In this document: positions 40,717-50,045 of the stretch, piece by piece
Layout of the letters: each line of letters starts with the position of its first letter
Position numbering within the stretch: position 1 is the stretch's first letter
Origin: Sinobaca qinghaiensis
Lineage (GTDB): Bacteria > Bacillota > Bacilli > Bacillales > Marinococcaceae
Assembly: GCF_003610495.1 (NCBI RefSeq)
Contig: NZ_RAPK01000011.1
Span: forward strand, 124,001-188,000
Length of the DNA: 64,000 nt
Direction of reading: 5' to 3'
The notes under the pieces: generated by a model
Seen by the model: only the letters and a program-made list of their open reading frames with translations
Databases searched by the model: none
What the model was told of the DNA's origin: nothing
Position numbers and translations under genes: made by a program

Positions 40717-41727
40717 ATGGCAGACAAGAAAAATACTAAAGAAAACGAATTAGACAAGCTGTTCGATCCAAATAATTCCAATGATTCGTTTTCAAAAATT
40801 ATTGGAAAAGCCCGTAGAAGAAGCATCATTCGGAATATTCTCATCTCCATTTCTGTCTTGTTTTTCTTGATTATTTTGGTGGGTTTTTCTTGGCTTTCTA
40901 TTATGAGATGGAGTGAAACCAACGCCATTCGTGATATCGAGTTATTCAACAGGATCACCAATCCAAACGTAGAGGAGTCCGGTAGCCAGCAGCAGGGCAA
41001 TAGCTTTTTCGAAGGAATTCTGCGATTTAATCGATACAAGGAAGTCGAAGGAATTCCTGTGGATTGGAGTGAAGAGGTCATGACATACAGCCTGTTTGGC
41101 GGCGTCAGTGGATTCGCCGGCAGTCATTCCCCTGTTCAACTGCAAGAGGAAGGCGAAGATCAAGTAAACGTATATGACCGGGAAACCAAGCAACGAATGA
41201 TGAGCTTTTATCACCCCAAGGTAGCGTATGATCAATTAGCTAATGGCGTAAAGGAGTTGGAAAACTATCCGGAAGACACCGTAGCGGAAGTAGCTTTATC
41301 CTTCGATCAGACCTACAGCCCTTCGGAGATTGAAGAAGCGATGCCGGAAGAAATCAATGTGAAATGGCATTGGACCGATACGTACTCCGCTGCTGATATA
41401 GAGCGTAAAAACGAAGGAATAGAAGAGCAGAACGGAAGTGGAGCTCCTGAACTGGCCACACAGATCTACGGATTTGATGCATCCATGGAAGCAGAGGGTT
41501 TTATTGATACGATTGAAACGGGATTGAGTATCGAAAATGGGAAATATGTTGGTGAATACGAACGGATTCATAATAATCTAACAGAAGAGGACTCCCGACT
41601 AACGGAAGAAAATGTAGAAGTCATTGGCGCAGTGGTTACGGGAAGCGTAGAGGATCTCCAACTGCTGGAAGACTCAACTATGATCCGCTCCTCTACACTG
41701 GGTGTTACCGCCAATCCGTATCAGTAA
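40717..41727 (+). CDS. Membrane anti-sigma factor (Sigma_reg_N / Sigma_reg_C)
   Basis: A 336-residue protein. The cytoplasmic N-terminus (1-45) has NELDKLFDPNNSNDSFSKII and KARRRS, a single membrane segment follows (IIRNILISISVLFFLIILVG), and then a large extracytoplasmic domain. This is the layout of anti-sigma factors with PF13800 and PF13791 (YhdL-like). The exterior domain is acidic and presumably senses the envelope stress. It ends ...TLGVTANPYQ. It is in one operon with the ECF gene; AAGGAG in the sigma gene end serves as binding site. Confidence 0.85.
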   Translation: MADKKNTKENELDKLFDPNNSNDSFSKIIGKARRRSIIRNILISISVLFFLIILVGFSWLSIMRWSETNAIRDIELFNRITNPNVEESGSQQQGNSFFEGILRFNRYKEVEGIPVDWSEEVMTYSLFGGVSGFAGSHSPVQLQEEGEDQVNVYDRETKQRMMSFYHPKVAYDQLANGVKELENYPEDTVAEVALSFDQTYSPSEIEEAMPEEINVKWHWTDTYSAADIERKNEGIEEQNGSGAPELATQIYGFDASMEAEGFIDTIETGLSIENGKYVGEYERIHNNLTEEDSRLTEENVEVIGAVVTGSVEDLQLLEDSTMIRSSTLGVTANPYQ

Positions 41728-42009
41728 CTAGAAAAAGAGATGCAGCTTAAATATCACAAGAGTTAGGTTAATTAGGGCTTCTCTTCTCCGGTACACTACC
41801 GAACACATGTCAGCCGATCAGCTAAATAAATAACTTTAGCTATACGAGATCACTACCTACATTTTTGTTAGAACTCTTCTCGTCTTTTACATGTAGGGAA
41901 TCGTTCTTTTTTGGTGATCACCTTTGACAGAGAGGTTTTCTCTAGAGGAAAACGGGTAAACAGAGCGTATAAGAGGGGGATTTTTATCAGCTAGGAGGCA
42001 ATTTCACTG

Positions 42010-42405
42010 ATGGAATTCCAGAAATTTGTGACAAGAGTGCAAAGTACATTTAATGTACGGGATACGGAAAGAAAAGTAGTAGAAGGCTTGGCGTTTATTC
42101 GGGATTTGATAAATGATCTGGCTAAGCAGGTAGATATAGACAATGAGGATTTTTCTGCTGTGGGAAGAGGCGCAGTGTCGTCTATCCATCTTAAAAGCAA
42201 AACTTTGGAATTTCGAACGCTGGACTATAAAACTATTGTTGTGCAATTATCGGATACGGAGGAAGAGATATACCGAAAAGAGATAGACTATTTATACCTA
42301 CCAAATGACAAAGACGAGCTGGTCAGTAATCACTATAAGATTCCATTAAGCGAAAACTTGATGAAAAAATATTTAAACCGGTTTGAAGATGATTTGATGA
42401 AATAA
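42010..42405 (+). CDS. Hypothetical protein
   Basis: A 131-residue soluble protein, MEFQKFVTRVQSTFNVRDTE, GLAFIRDLINDLAKQVDIDN, SIHLKSKTLEFRTLDYKTIV and SNHYKIPLSENLMKKYLNRF. Mixed alpha/beta with a long N-terminal helix. Not recognised. AGGAGG lies 11 nt from the ATG, slightly long. It is flanked by AT-rich DNA and ends before a good terminator. Confidence 0.65.
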   Translation: MEFQKFVTRVQSTFNVRDTERKVVEGLAFIRDLINDLAKQVDIDNEDFSAVGRGAVSSIHLKSKTLEFRTLDYKTIVVQLSDTEEEIYRKEIDYLYLPNDKDELVSNHYKIPLSENLMKKYLNRFEDDLMK

Positions 42406-42432
42406 AGCGTTCTTTTACTATATTGTTTAATG

Positions 42433-42464
42433 CGGTCTTTCTCCTATTGAGAAAGACCTTTTTT
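42433..42464 (+). terminator. Terminator
   Basis: GGTCTTTCTC-CTATT-GAGAAAGACC then TTTTTTAT. Confidence 0.9.
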
Positions 42465-42582
42465 ATATTCAGACTCTTTCTTGATTACATTATTATCATT
42501 TATCAAATTTTTGAGAATTTCTAACAAAAATCAGACTTAGTTATTTAATGTGAGAAAAAACTGATAGGTATCATTGATTTTT

Positions 42583-42788
42583 GATAATACTGGCCCTGGT
42601 CCAAAAATGTGGGATCGAGCTTATACTCTTTATACATATGTTCCTTTAAGTAGATATAATCCAGCTGAATCAAAGGATAATAAATTTATTCGAGACCATG
42701 GACATGAGTGGACATAAGCGGAATTATGAGTCTTTTCAATGACAATCACTATTATGCGCCTAAATACTTTTCACCAAAAGCTCGATAA
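42583..42788 (+). pseudogene. C-terminal remnants of an unidentified protein
   Basis: Two adjacent short frames look protein-coding without starts: DNTGPGPKMWDRAYTLYTYV followed by PLSRYNPAESKDNKFIRDHG (stop at 42717), and a second, MSLFNDNHYYAPKYFSPKAR (42726-42788). The composition, with many aromatic residues and Pro-Gly, differs from random frames of this AT-rich DNA. I cannot name the family. A degraded gene is the likely explanation. Confidence 0.4.
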
Positions 42789-42842
42789 AGCTGGAAATAG
42801 ACCAGCCTTAACAAGATAAAGAGAATTAAAGATATTCTTAAA

Positions 42843-43475
42843 TTATGAATAAACTTTTGTATCATTAGTTATGTTTTCAATCTTAATAAAATCGAACTCT
42901 GCTTCGTAGCCTTCTCCTTGTGGACTGCAAGCATAAATACCAACCATAATACTCTCTGTCTTTTCTGCTAGGTGAGCTATTCTTATTTGACTCCACGACA
43001 TACCATTTAACGAATAATCAACATAGTAATTATCTTCTCTTCTAGTTATTCGGTAATAAAGTGAAGACTGTTCTTCTAAAAATTCCTGACTAGACCAATC
43101 AGAATAACCTTGATTGGTTACAACGACACCTAGTTTACTATTATCATCTGGTATATATTCAACAGACGTCTTTAACCAAGTATCACTTGAAAATCGTACC
43201 ATTAAACCTGCTTGGTCGTATCTATTTTCTGGATTGGATTTTACCTTAGTAGTTACTCTAAAATCCCCTTCTACTTCACAATACAAAAAATGTCCATTAT
43301 CAGCTTGAAAACCATAATGTGTTTTTTGCCAAAAATCTGTTTGCTTGTCAGTTTTAATAACTAAGTTTGAATCTTTGTAATTAAGCTTCCATTCTTTAGG
43401 TGGAGATAACCAGACTAAATTTTTCTCTATTTCGGTATTGTTAAACTTCTCTATCAATATGATGCTATCATTCAT
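42843..43475 (-). CDS. DUF1349 (concanavalin A-like) protein
   Basis: A 210-residue protein with a beta-sandwich pattern: WLSPPKEWKLNYKDSNLVIK, TDFWQKTHYGFQADNGHFLY, EVEGDFRVTTKV, YDQAGLMVRFSSDTWLKTSV, EYIPDDNSKLGVVVTNQGYS and YSLNGMSWSQIRIA. DUF1349 proteins are related to lectin/glucanase folds and have no signal peptide here. Start at 43475 (AAAGGTGG). Function unknown, carbohydrate binding is possible. Confidence 0.85.
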   Translation of the reverse strand: MNDSIILIEKFNNTEIEKNLVWLSPPKEWKLNYKDSNLVIKTDKQTDFWQKTHYGFQADNGHFLYCEVEGDFRVTTKVKSNPENRYDQAGLMVRFSSDTWLKTSVEYIPDDNSKLGVVVTNQGYSDWSSQEFLEEQSSLYYRITRREDNYYVDYSLNGMSWSQIRIAHLAEKTESIMVGIYACSPQGEGYEAEFDFIKIENITNDTKVYS

Positions 43476-43536
43476 AATTACTGCCACCTTTACTTGTATA
43501 TTTAATTCTTGAAAATGAACGAAATCCGGCATTTAA

Positions 43537-44045
43537 CCCATCACGATTCAATCAACGGTTTCAGAGAACGTCTCTCTCACGATGAAACAGACCCGCCGCT
43601 GCTTATCAAGGTCTTCCACCCGAGAAGATCTAGTTTATTCTATCGGGATAGAGACCACAGACTCTTCCCATCAAACACGTAGAGGCTTTTCAAAGAATGA
43701 AACCAAATAATAAAACCTTCCCTGCATCTTCTGGACATCCATTCTATACAGTGCCATACGATCCAAAAGCTTACATGCATGCCCGCGACTTCTCTTCCCC
43801 GTTTTTCGGTACATTAGAGGATCTCGTAAAGGGAAAAGCTCCCGGTGTGATGGGTGGCTATTTTTCACCTATTTCCAAACCGATATAGCAGATACCTAAA
43901 TTTAATAGTAGAGCAAGGTTAGGAAATAGGAAAGGAAGAATGAATAGGAATAAAAGTTTCTAAAAATTAAGACTCATAGGAAGCGGAAATGATCGCCCAA
44001 GCCGTTTTTGTTACTGAACTCGATATTACAGTGGAGAAAGAATAA
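43537..44045 (+). pseudogene. PhzF-family gene, degenerate partial copy
   Basis: A decayed duplicate of the 3' part of the PhzF gene at 46617-47519. It starts at the equivalent of position 46937 (ATTCAATCAACGGTTTC), lacks the first 320 bp and carries several small deletions: the segment equal to 47020-47110 is shortened and the frame is broken. Nucleotide identity stays high in the part near 43690-43870 and at the end. It is 2.6 kb upstream of the intact copy, same strand. A direct tandem duplication is likely. Confidence 0.85.
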
Positions 44046-44103
44046 AAAAGAATAAGTGGAATATTTAACATAATCGCGGTTATCCGACGTTTTTTCTATA
44101 CTA

Positions 44104-44190
44104 TAAAAAAGAGAAAAAATCTGCAGTCAGCAGCATCTTCTCTCTTTTTCTGTTTGTAGAATTATACTTTTACGAACTCCATATATAAAA
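44104..44190. repeat. Dispersed terminator repeat, copy a
   Basis: AGAGAAAAAATCTGC and GCAGCATCTTCTCTC form the stem, then CTTTTTCTGTTTGTAGAATTATACTTTTACGA tail. The tail resembles that of copy c (48976). It follows the PhzF pseudogene as copy b follows the intact gene. Confidence 0.55.
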
Positions 44191-44340
44191 TAGATTAGCA
44201 TTCGATATATTGTCAGAGCCGGTCACAAAAAGGCTCTGATTATGTTAGGACGACTTTTCACATATATTATCTAATTGCACCAAATACTTGAAGATAAAAT
44301 GAACGGATGCTATCCGAAATTATTAATTACATAGCACACA

Positions 44341-44883
44341 TTAATAGAATCCAATATAAACATACAATACAATATAACTCAGTATCAGGCTAATAACAAA
44401 AAGAACGGATTTAATTGGAGCAAATTGAAAGGCAGAGCTGGTATCTCCCATAGGGGTTTTTTTCCATAAAAACATCATCATATCTCCAAAAATATAAACG
44501 ATATTAAAAACAAAGGATCCACCAACGATAAAATTAGCAAGCCCAGGGTTATCAAAAAAAGAATAAATAAAAAAAGCAATACAAAGAAAAATAATCGTTT
44601 GTAAAATAAACCCACCCATAACGAACAGAAACGATCTTTTTCCATCTGGGTCATAGGTGAAATAGGTACGAATAAACTCTCCCTCTTCGTCATTTGGTTT
44701 GATCCAGTTTTTATGTTGATCTCGTAAGACAACGTGGGCCGGATATTGGAATAACCTGATTCGTATATTTTCCTGAGGTATTTTTACTAAGAATCTTCCT
44801 ACAGTATAGTGACCCAGTTCATGAGACCAAATGTGAGTGAGTAGTAATATATAACCTCCTGAAATCCAAAATAAAATATCCAC
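44341..44883 (-). CDS. HELGH membrane metalloprotease-like protein (M50-like)
   Basis: A 180-residue membrane protein with a zinc motif HELGH at 21-25 in the first segment (LLLTHIWSHELGHYTVGRFL), then an acidic soluble loop (55-85) and three further hydrophobic segments. The fold fits site-2-protease-like (M50) proteins. The second motif (LDG/NPDG) is absent: the last segments have FGDMMMF instead, so activity is uncertain. The ribosome binding site is GGAGGAA, 4-8 nt upstream. Function unknown. Confidence 0.7.
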   Translation of the reverse strand: MDILFWISGGYILLLTHIWSHELGHYTVGRFLVKIPQENIRIRLFQYPAHVVLRDQHKNWIKPNDEEGEFIRTYFTYDPDGKRSFLFVMGGFILQTIIFLCIAFFIYSFFDNPGLANFIVGGSFVFNIVYIFGDMMMFLWKKTPMGDTSSAFQFAPIKSVLFVISLILSYIVLYVYIGFY

Positions 44884-45052
44884 GTTATTCCTCCAATAAT
44901 AAAATTGTCCATAATTGCATAAGACTTATTCCATTATTTCGCCTATTTGCTGAATTTTCACACCCGAACTATTAAGATAATTGCATCAAACCATACTCAA
45001 AGGCCATATCAGGAGTTTTAAACAACTTTCTTATGAAAATAGATTATCTTCT

Positions 45053-45508
45053 TTATTCAATGATTTTTGACATAACCGTTAGCTGCGGTTGAAAGCCATA
45101 TTTTTTATACATCTTATCTGCTGAGTTTCCTGCTACAATTTTCAAATCAATTATTTCTACATCATTTCTTTGAAATTCTTTCATGGCCCAGTCCATTAAT
45201 AAACGACCGTAACCTCGGTTTCTATATTTTTTATTTACATATAAATAGTCTAACGTTCCACTTTTTCTTTCAAAACTAATTTTACAAAATCCAATGATTT
45301 CTCCATCCAGCAACAAACCATTCACTATACCAGAGGACTCCCTCATTTGTTTTTTCATCGTATTTAACGTTTCATGATATGGTTTTAACGGATAAATGCT
45401 ATTAAAATGAGTTGATACTTTATTGTGATAAGCAGCTAATTCTATCAAGCAGCTTTCTAAAAGATCAATCTCTTCTATGTTTAATACTCTCTGTTCCAAA
45501 CTAAACAA
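45053..45508 (-). CDS. GNAT-family N-acetyltransferase
   Basis: A 151-residue acetyltransferase. A helical N-terminal half precedes the strand GFCKISFERKSGTLDYLYVN, the acetyl-CoA loop KKYRNRGYGRLLMDWAMKEF (R-N-R-G-Y-G), and the C-terminal DLKIVAGNSADKMYKKYGFQ. Length is minimal for the family. Substrate unknown. Confidence 0.88.
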   Translation of the reverse strand: MFSLEQRVLNIEEIDLLESCLIELAAYHNKVSTHFNSIYPLKPYHETLNTMKKQMRESSGIVNGLLLDGEIIGFCKISFERKSGTLDYLYVNKKYRNRGYGRLLMDWAMKEFQRNDVEIIDLKIVAGNSADKMYKKYGFQPQLTVMSKIIE

Positions 45509-45636
45509 CTCCCTATATAATCATTATATGAATCAAAAACCCTCATGTTTTTTATACTGGTTTGATCTTATTTATAAGAAAAGGTTATTATGTATACCTA
45601 CCTAAAAAATAAGCTAGAACAGAAAGCAGGTGAATT

Positions 45637-45861
45637 ATGCATTCTTATCTATTTCAAGTCTTAGCTATCGTAGGATTTATCTTATTTTTGACAGCTCTTT
45701 ATATTCAATCTTCTGGTCTTATCATCGGTGCGATTCTTTTAATGATAACTCCTTTTGTTCGAAATATTTATACTCGATTGAAAAATGGGGAAATAATAAG
45801 AGCAATTTTAGCTGTAGTCATCGTCACCATCGTAGCTTTTATTGCAATCGGTGCTATGTAA
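45637..45861 (+). CDS. Small three-span membrane protein
   Basis: A 74-residue, nearly entirely hydrophobic protein: MHSYLFQVLAIVGFILFLTA, LIIGAILLMITPFVRNIYTR, and IIRAILAVVIVTIVAFIAIG. AAGCAGGTG precedes ATG. Not recognised. The +1 frame (45630-45866) is a shadow. Confidence 0.65.
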   Translation: MHSYLFQVLAIVGFILFLTALYIQSSGLIIGAILLMITPFVRNIYTRLKNGEIIRAILAVVIVTIVAFIAIGAM

Positions 45862-46025
45862 ATTAAAAATAGCTTGTCCAAAGGACGATATAACATCGTT
45901 TTAGAAGCTGTGATGCTACATATTAAACAAGGAAATGAAGTATAGCAGAAAGATAGTTTCGTTATAAGCTGCTAAAATAGCGTAATGTATTTCACATAAA
46001 TAAAGTGACAAACAGGAGATATATT

Positions 46026-46553
46026 ATGAAAAAACTTGAAACAGAAAGACTTTATTTAAGAGAATTAGTAATGGAAGATAAAGATGCATTGTATAACATT
46101 CTTTCTGATCCTGAAACGATGCAATATTATCCCCAAACCTTTGACGAAGTTAAAGTAAAACGTTGGATTCAATGGAATATGGATAATTATCAAAAATATA
46201 ATCATGGCCTATGGGCAGTCATTCTAAAAAATAATGATGAATTTATTGGAGAATGTGGGATTACTATGCAGGAAATAGAAAATGAAATAGTACCAGAGAT
46301 TGGATTTCATATTCAAAAGAACTATTGGAACAAAGGATATGCAACCGAAGCAGCGATTGCCTGCAGAGATTATGCGTTTAATACTCTAAATTACTCTAAA
46401 ATATTTTCATACACTACCCTTAGAAATATCCCCTCTCAAAAAATCGCAAAGAAACTTGGAATGCAAACATACAAAATTTTTGAGAAAAACGATGAAAATC
46501 AGATTGCTCAAATAGTATTTAATACTAAGCAGGATAAAAATCGAAGTAAATAA
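46026..46553 (+). CDS. GNAT-family N-acetyltransferase (RimJ/RimL type)
   Basis: A 175-residue acetyltransferase with start KKLETERLYLRELVMEDKDA, ILSDPETMQYYPQTFDEVK, EIGFHIQKNYWNKGYATEAA (acetyl-CoA loop) and KIFSYTTLRNIPSQKIAKKL. AGGAG lies 8 nt before ATG 46026; the longer frame adds seven residues. Its first third resembles the fragment at 3628 in its general GNAT pattern. Substrate unknown. Confidence 0.9.
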   Translation: MKKLETERLYLRELVMEDKDALYNILSDPETMQYYPQTFDEVKVKRWIQWNMDNYQKYNHGLWAVILKNNDEFIGECGITMQEIENEIVPEIGFHIQKNYWNKGYATEAAIACRDYAFNTLNYSKIFSYTTLRNIPSQKIAKKLGMQTYKIFEKNDENQIAQIVFNTKQDKNRSK

Positions 46554-46616
46554 TATCCTACTAATTGATTTAACAGTATCATTATTTTGGAAACGATCAA
46601 ATAGGAGGAATCGTTA

Positions 46617-47519
46617 ATGAAATCCGTAAAGGTGTATCATTATGATGCGTTTAGCAAGGAACCAAATAAGGGAAACCCGGCAGGAGTCGTGGTAAACAGC
46701 GAGGAACTATCAGATGCACAAATGCAGGAAGTCGCTTTTAAAGTCGGATTTAATGAAACAGCTTTTCCCGTTTCTTCCGAAGCAGCAGACCTCCGAATAC
46801 GTTTTTTCACACCCAGGCATGAAATGAATTTATGCGGCCATGCTACCGTGGCTACGATGCATGCGTTACATACCCAAGGGGTCCTGGAGGATAAAACAGA
46901 ATTCACCGTGGAAACGAAAGCCGGCATTTCACCTATCACTATTCAATCAACGGTTTCAGGGGACGTCTCTATCACGATGAAACAGGCCCCGCCGCTTTTC
47001 GAGGAATTCACAGGATCCCGAGAAGATCTAGCTTATTCTATCGGGATAGATGCCAGTGATATCCATGACACTTTCCCCATTCTATACGGAAGCACTGGTG
47101 CCTGGACCTTATTACTCCCCATCAAAAACATAGAGGCTTTTCAAAGAATGAAACCAAACAATCAAGCCTTCCCTGCGATTTTGAAAGAACGACCTGCATC
47201 TTCTGTGCATCCATTCTGCACAGAGACATACGATCCAAAAGCGGACATGCATGCCCGCCACTTCTCTTCCCCGTTTTCCGGTACATTCGAGGACCCCGTA
47301 ACGGGAACAGCTTCCGGTGTGATGGGTGCCTATTTTTCTACCTACATCCAAACCCATATAGCAGATCCCCTCCATTTAATAGTAGAGCAGGGTCAGGAAA
47401 TAGGAAAGGATGGGCGAGTAGGAATCAAAGTCTCTAAGAATCAAGACGCACTAGAGGTGGAAATGACCGGCCAAGCCGTTTTTGTTACTGATTTCGATAT
47501 TACGTTGGACAAAGAATAG
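46617..47519 (+). CDS. PhzF-family epimerase/isomerase
   Basis: A 300-residue protein of the PhzF / diaminopimelate-epimerase-like fold. Marks include GNPAGV (19-24), the catalytic Glu in FNETAFPV (Glu47), FFTPRHEMNLCGHATVAT (64-81) and GSTGAW-type loops, with GTASGVMGAYFSTYI in the second half. The fold has two similar halves. PhzF itself isomerises DHHA in phenazine biosynthesis; this member has no biosynthetic neighbours, so its substrate is unknown. AGGAGG precedes the ATG. A broken partial copy lies at 43537. Confidence 0.92.
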   Translation: MKSVKVYHYDAFSKEPNKGNPAGVVVNSEELSDAQMQEVAFKVGFNETAFPVSSEAADLRIRFFTPRHEMNLCGHATVATMHALHTQGVLEDKTEFTVETKAGISPITIQSTVSGDVSITMKQAPPLFEEFTGSREDLAYSIGIDASDIHDTFPILYGSTGAWTLLLPIKNIEAFQRMKPNNQAFPAILKERPASSVHPFCTETYDPKADMHARHFSSPFSGTFEDPVTGTASGVMGAYFSTYIQTHIADPLHLIVEQGQEIGKDGRVGIKVSKNQDALEVEMTGQAVFVTDFDITLDKE

Positions 47520-47520
47520 A

Positions 47521-47665
47521 ATGGAGAGAAGATGCTGATCAAAGCACCTTCTCTTCTTTTCCAATTTTTAAAAAAGTTATAATTTTTAATACAGTATCTA
47601 TCTATAATAAAAACATCATGTAAACCGATCATGTAGAAACATTGATATTCAGCATTTTCTACTGA
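47521..47665. repeat. Dispersed terminator repeat, copy b
   Basis: GAGAGAAGATGCTGATCAAAGCACCTTCTCTTC stem-loop (a terminator for the PhzF gene) followed by a tail, of which AAACCGATCATGTAGAAACATTGATATTCAGCATTTT recurs at 53827-53865 with about four differences. Confidence 0.65.
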
Positions 47666-47676
47666 GCTTTTTAAGT

Positions 47677-47994
47677 CTACTCTAACAAATCCAAAAGAAA
47701 AAAATAAAACAAGTGTTTTAAAGAATGATATCGTTTTGCTGCAAACCATATCAATGGCCAGGCTGCTAAAGCTGCAATACATAGAGCTCCCCCTAAGAAA
47801 CCCCAGGCAATGCCTTCCCATCCTCCGGCAAATAGACCGTATATCCCCATACCTACTCCCATAACAAGAAAAATCCAGACAGGAAGCAGGATCCATCGGT
47901 GGAAGGAAAAAATCCGGTACAGAATGATAGCTCCTATACCCATCAGAAAGACTTCAAATAGAACTATATAGAGAAATACTTCCATCCCATTCAT
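47677..47994 (-). CDS. Small polytopic membrane protein
   Basis: A 105-residue protein with four hydrophobic segments (EVFLYIVLFEVFLMGIGAII, WILLPVWIFLVMGVGMGIYG, GIAWGFLGGALCIAALAAWP, HLFYFFLLDLL). GGAGGG lies 5-8 nt before ATG 47994. It overlaps the tail of repeat copy b. Not recognised. Confidence 0.65.
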   Translation of the reverse strand: MNGMEVFLYIVLFEVFLMGIGAIILYRIFSFHRWILLPVWIFLVMGVGMGIYGLFAGGWEGIAWGFLGGALCIAALAAWPLIWFAAKRYHSLKHLFYFFLLDLLE

Positions 47995-48123
47995 CCGTTC
48001 CCTCCTCCCTTTTGAAAAACAAAAGAGAACATTTCTTTATCTCTCACACGCTTATGATAAACGTACCTACTATCTTATAAAGACAGGAACTGTATTATTA
48101 TCATAGTAAACTCATGCACTCAT

Positions 48124-48300
48124 TTATTTACTAGCCTTCGATTTTTCTTTTTTATAAAGTATGTAGAAAAATAGTGAAATGAATAGACAAGCGATAAAAG
48201 CTCCTATTTGTATTTCGTTTGGAAATATGAAAGAGAGTATTAAAAAAGAAGTTCCTATAAGTAGAATCACTAAAGATAACATGAGATTTGGACTGTTCAT
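48124..48300 (-). CDS. Small two-span membrane protein
   Basis: A 58-residue protein: NSPNLMLSLVILLIGTSFLI, LSFIF, QIGAFIACLFISLFFYILYK and a basic tail. GTGGAGGTG lies 5 nt before ATG 48300. The longer frame to 48318 begins before that site. Not recognised. Confidence 0.6.
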   Translation of the reverse strand: MNSPNLMLSLVILLIGTSFLILSFIFPNEIQIGAFIACLFISLFFYILYKKEKSKASK

Positions 48301-48491
48301 TTTCGCACCTCCACTCACTGGAATACCGGGAACACGGTTTTTTCTTTCGCAATGTTAACCTATCTCATCAACGTATAATGAAAAGGATATTTGATGGGAA
48401 TTTTGTTTATTCTTAATGATCCCTAAAAAAGAAATTTTTCTTTTTCTATAGCTCTAAAGGGAAAAAATAAACAACCACTCTGTTTTAATAT

Positions 48492-48770
48492 TTAAGGATC
48501 ATTAAAACCAAAAATACCAGCGAAAATAATCAATAAATGTAAAAGCATAATTAAAGTATTAATACTTATTAAAAAGAAACGAAACTGTTTTTTTGATAAA
48601 ACACCAAAAAATATTCCTAATATAGAAAACAGTATTGGCATAAAAATAGTTAATTCATCAAAGACATTATATAAAAGTAAAAAATCTATTCCTAGTGACG
48701 TACTGAAAAACGGAAATACTGACAAAAACAGAAAAAGCCAAGATAGTATAGTAGATATTAATTTAATCAA
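48492..48770 (-). CDS. Small membrane protein, family D copy 2
   Basis: A 92-residue paralogue of the 13077 protein, with the same three hydrophobic segments (ILSWLFLFLSVFPFFSTSLG, FMPILFSILGIFFGVLS, FFLISINTLIMLLHLLIIFA) and the end GIFGFNDP. TTG start with AAGGGTGATTAG upstream, as in copy 1. The two share about half of their residues by eye. A terminator-like G+C hairpin is not visible after it. Confidence 0.72.
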   Translation of the reverse strand: MIKLISTILSWLFLFLSVFPFFSTSLGIDFLLLYNVFDELTIFMPILFSILGIFFGVLSKKQFRFFLISINTLIMLLHLLIIFAGIFGFNDP

Positions 48771-48975
48771 CTAATCACCCTTTATAAGTGAAGTGTCATT
48801 TTATTTTGAGTCTTATATTATATCATTCTAATAAATTGGTTCAATTATCAATCAAGGAATCTTGGTATAGTAATCCGTTTTCTATACCTTTTTTGCTTAT
48901 TACAGTAAATCTATATTTCTCCAATAATCCCTGTCATTAACACAATCCAACTTATTCAAAGCAGCTCGAATACAA

Positions 48976-49060
48976 ATAGGGAGAAAAGAGGCTGATAAAA
49001 GCACCTCTTCTCTCCTTTTTTATTTGTAAAATATAACTTTTTCGAGCTCTATAAACTTCG
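48976..49060. repeat. Dispersed terminator repeat, copy c
   Basis: GGGAGAAAAGAGGCTGATAAAAGCACCTCTTCTCTCC stem-loop then TTTTTTATTTGTAAAATATAACTTTTTCGAGCTC. The GCTGATnAAAGCACC core is shared with copy b and the tail with copy a. Confidence 0.6.
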
Positions 49061-49481
49061 GGAAGTCAAAGTGAAATAATATTGGTTCTTTCCTTTTCAT
49101 TTTATGCACAAAAAAAAATAAATGGCTAGAGTCTCCTACCGTTTATTTCTTATGCACGAAAAAAGAAAATGATTATTGTATATGACGATAAAATGAAAAT
49201 CTATGCAAATTAATTATACCAGCTCAAAAGAATATTATGCTCGAACACTTCCTTATACCTAAAGGAGATTAATATTATTCAATGAAAAAACCCTTCTATG
49301 TTTCTTCCCATTCACTGTTCGTCAATTAATCATCCTCTTGTACTTCAAATATTTTATGTTCTATCGTTTTTTTACAACAAAGGATAGCCTGCCGTTTATA
49401 GATACAAAATTTCTCTTATGCTAGACTGGAATGATATTCTATATTCGGAAATTAAAAATAGTGCCAAGGAGTGGATATGTC
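49061..49481. other. AT-rich intergenic region
   Basis: About 420 bp. It contains an AAAGGAG site at 49260 followed only by a 15-residue frame, and no other recognisable element. Confidence 0.35.
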
Positions 49482-50027
49482 ATTGATGAAGTGTATTGTC
49501 ACGGCCAAGTGAGTAAACAAGAATTTGTGATGTACAATTTATTTCATGCAAGAAAGAGATTTCTTATCAGTACGGCGAGTTTATTTTTATTAATGTGGCT
49601 CTTATTTGCGATGCTTACAAATTCCACAGAAATGTTTGGTGACAACTTTCCCGTTCTGGGAATTTCTATTTTCGGTGGATTGGTATATGTCATAGCCGTT
49701 TTTGCTTTCCAAAAATCAATTGCTAAGAAAACATACGAAAAAGACCCAACCGAGAGGATGCATATTACCTATTTCATAAGTGCAAAGGAGATATTTTTGC
49801 AGCATGAAAAAGGAAGAAGGACATTTGTCTGGGACGATGTGTACAAGGCCCACATCCGAAAAGATAAGTATCTCTTGTATATGGGACCACATAAAGCATT
49901 ACTGGTCCCTTTCCGCTTCTTCGAATCAGATAAAGAGAAACAAGCTTTCGAAGAATTAATGAAAACCGAGTTAAGTGCTGACCAAGTAGCATGGAAAAAG
50001 AAAAAGACGTCCTCTACCTCTTCGTGA
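49482..50027 (+). CDS. YcxB-like protein, copy 1 (ATT start)
   Basis: A 181-residue protein: DEVYCHGQVSKQEFVMYNLF, two hydrophobic segments (FLISTASLFLLMWLLFAMLT, FPVLGISIFGGLVYVIAVFA), then ITYFISAKEIFLQHEKGRRT, FVWDDVYKAHIRKDKYLLYM and ALLVPFRFFESDKEKQAFEE. This is the YcxB-like family (PF14317) with the conserved W-D-V and PxRFF motifs. By alignment with copies at 57471, 60355 and 63251 the first residue falls on ATT at 49482, 10 nt after AAGGAG. The upstream ATG at 49431 has no site. Start codon is therefore unusual. Confidence 0.75.
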   Translation: MDEVYCHGQVSKQEFVMYNLFHARKRFLISTASLFLLMWLLFAMLTNSTEMFGDNFPVLGISIFGGLVYVIAVFAFQKSIAKKTYEKDPTERMHITYFISAKEIFLQHEKGRRTFVWDDVYKAHIRKDKYLLYMGPHKALLVPFRFFESDKEKQAFEELMKTELSADQVAWKKKKTSSTSS

Positions 50028-50045
50028 GGAAGTGCGTCTTTTTTG
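49999..50045 (+). terminator. Terminator overlapping the YcxB stop
   Basis: AAAGACG with CGTCTTTTTT, inner CCTC / GAGG, the stop codon being in the loop region. Confidence 0.7.
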
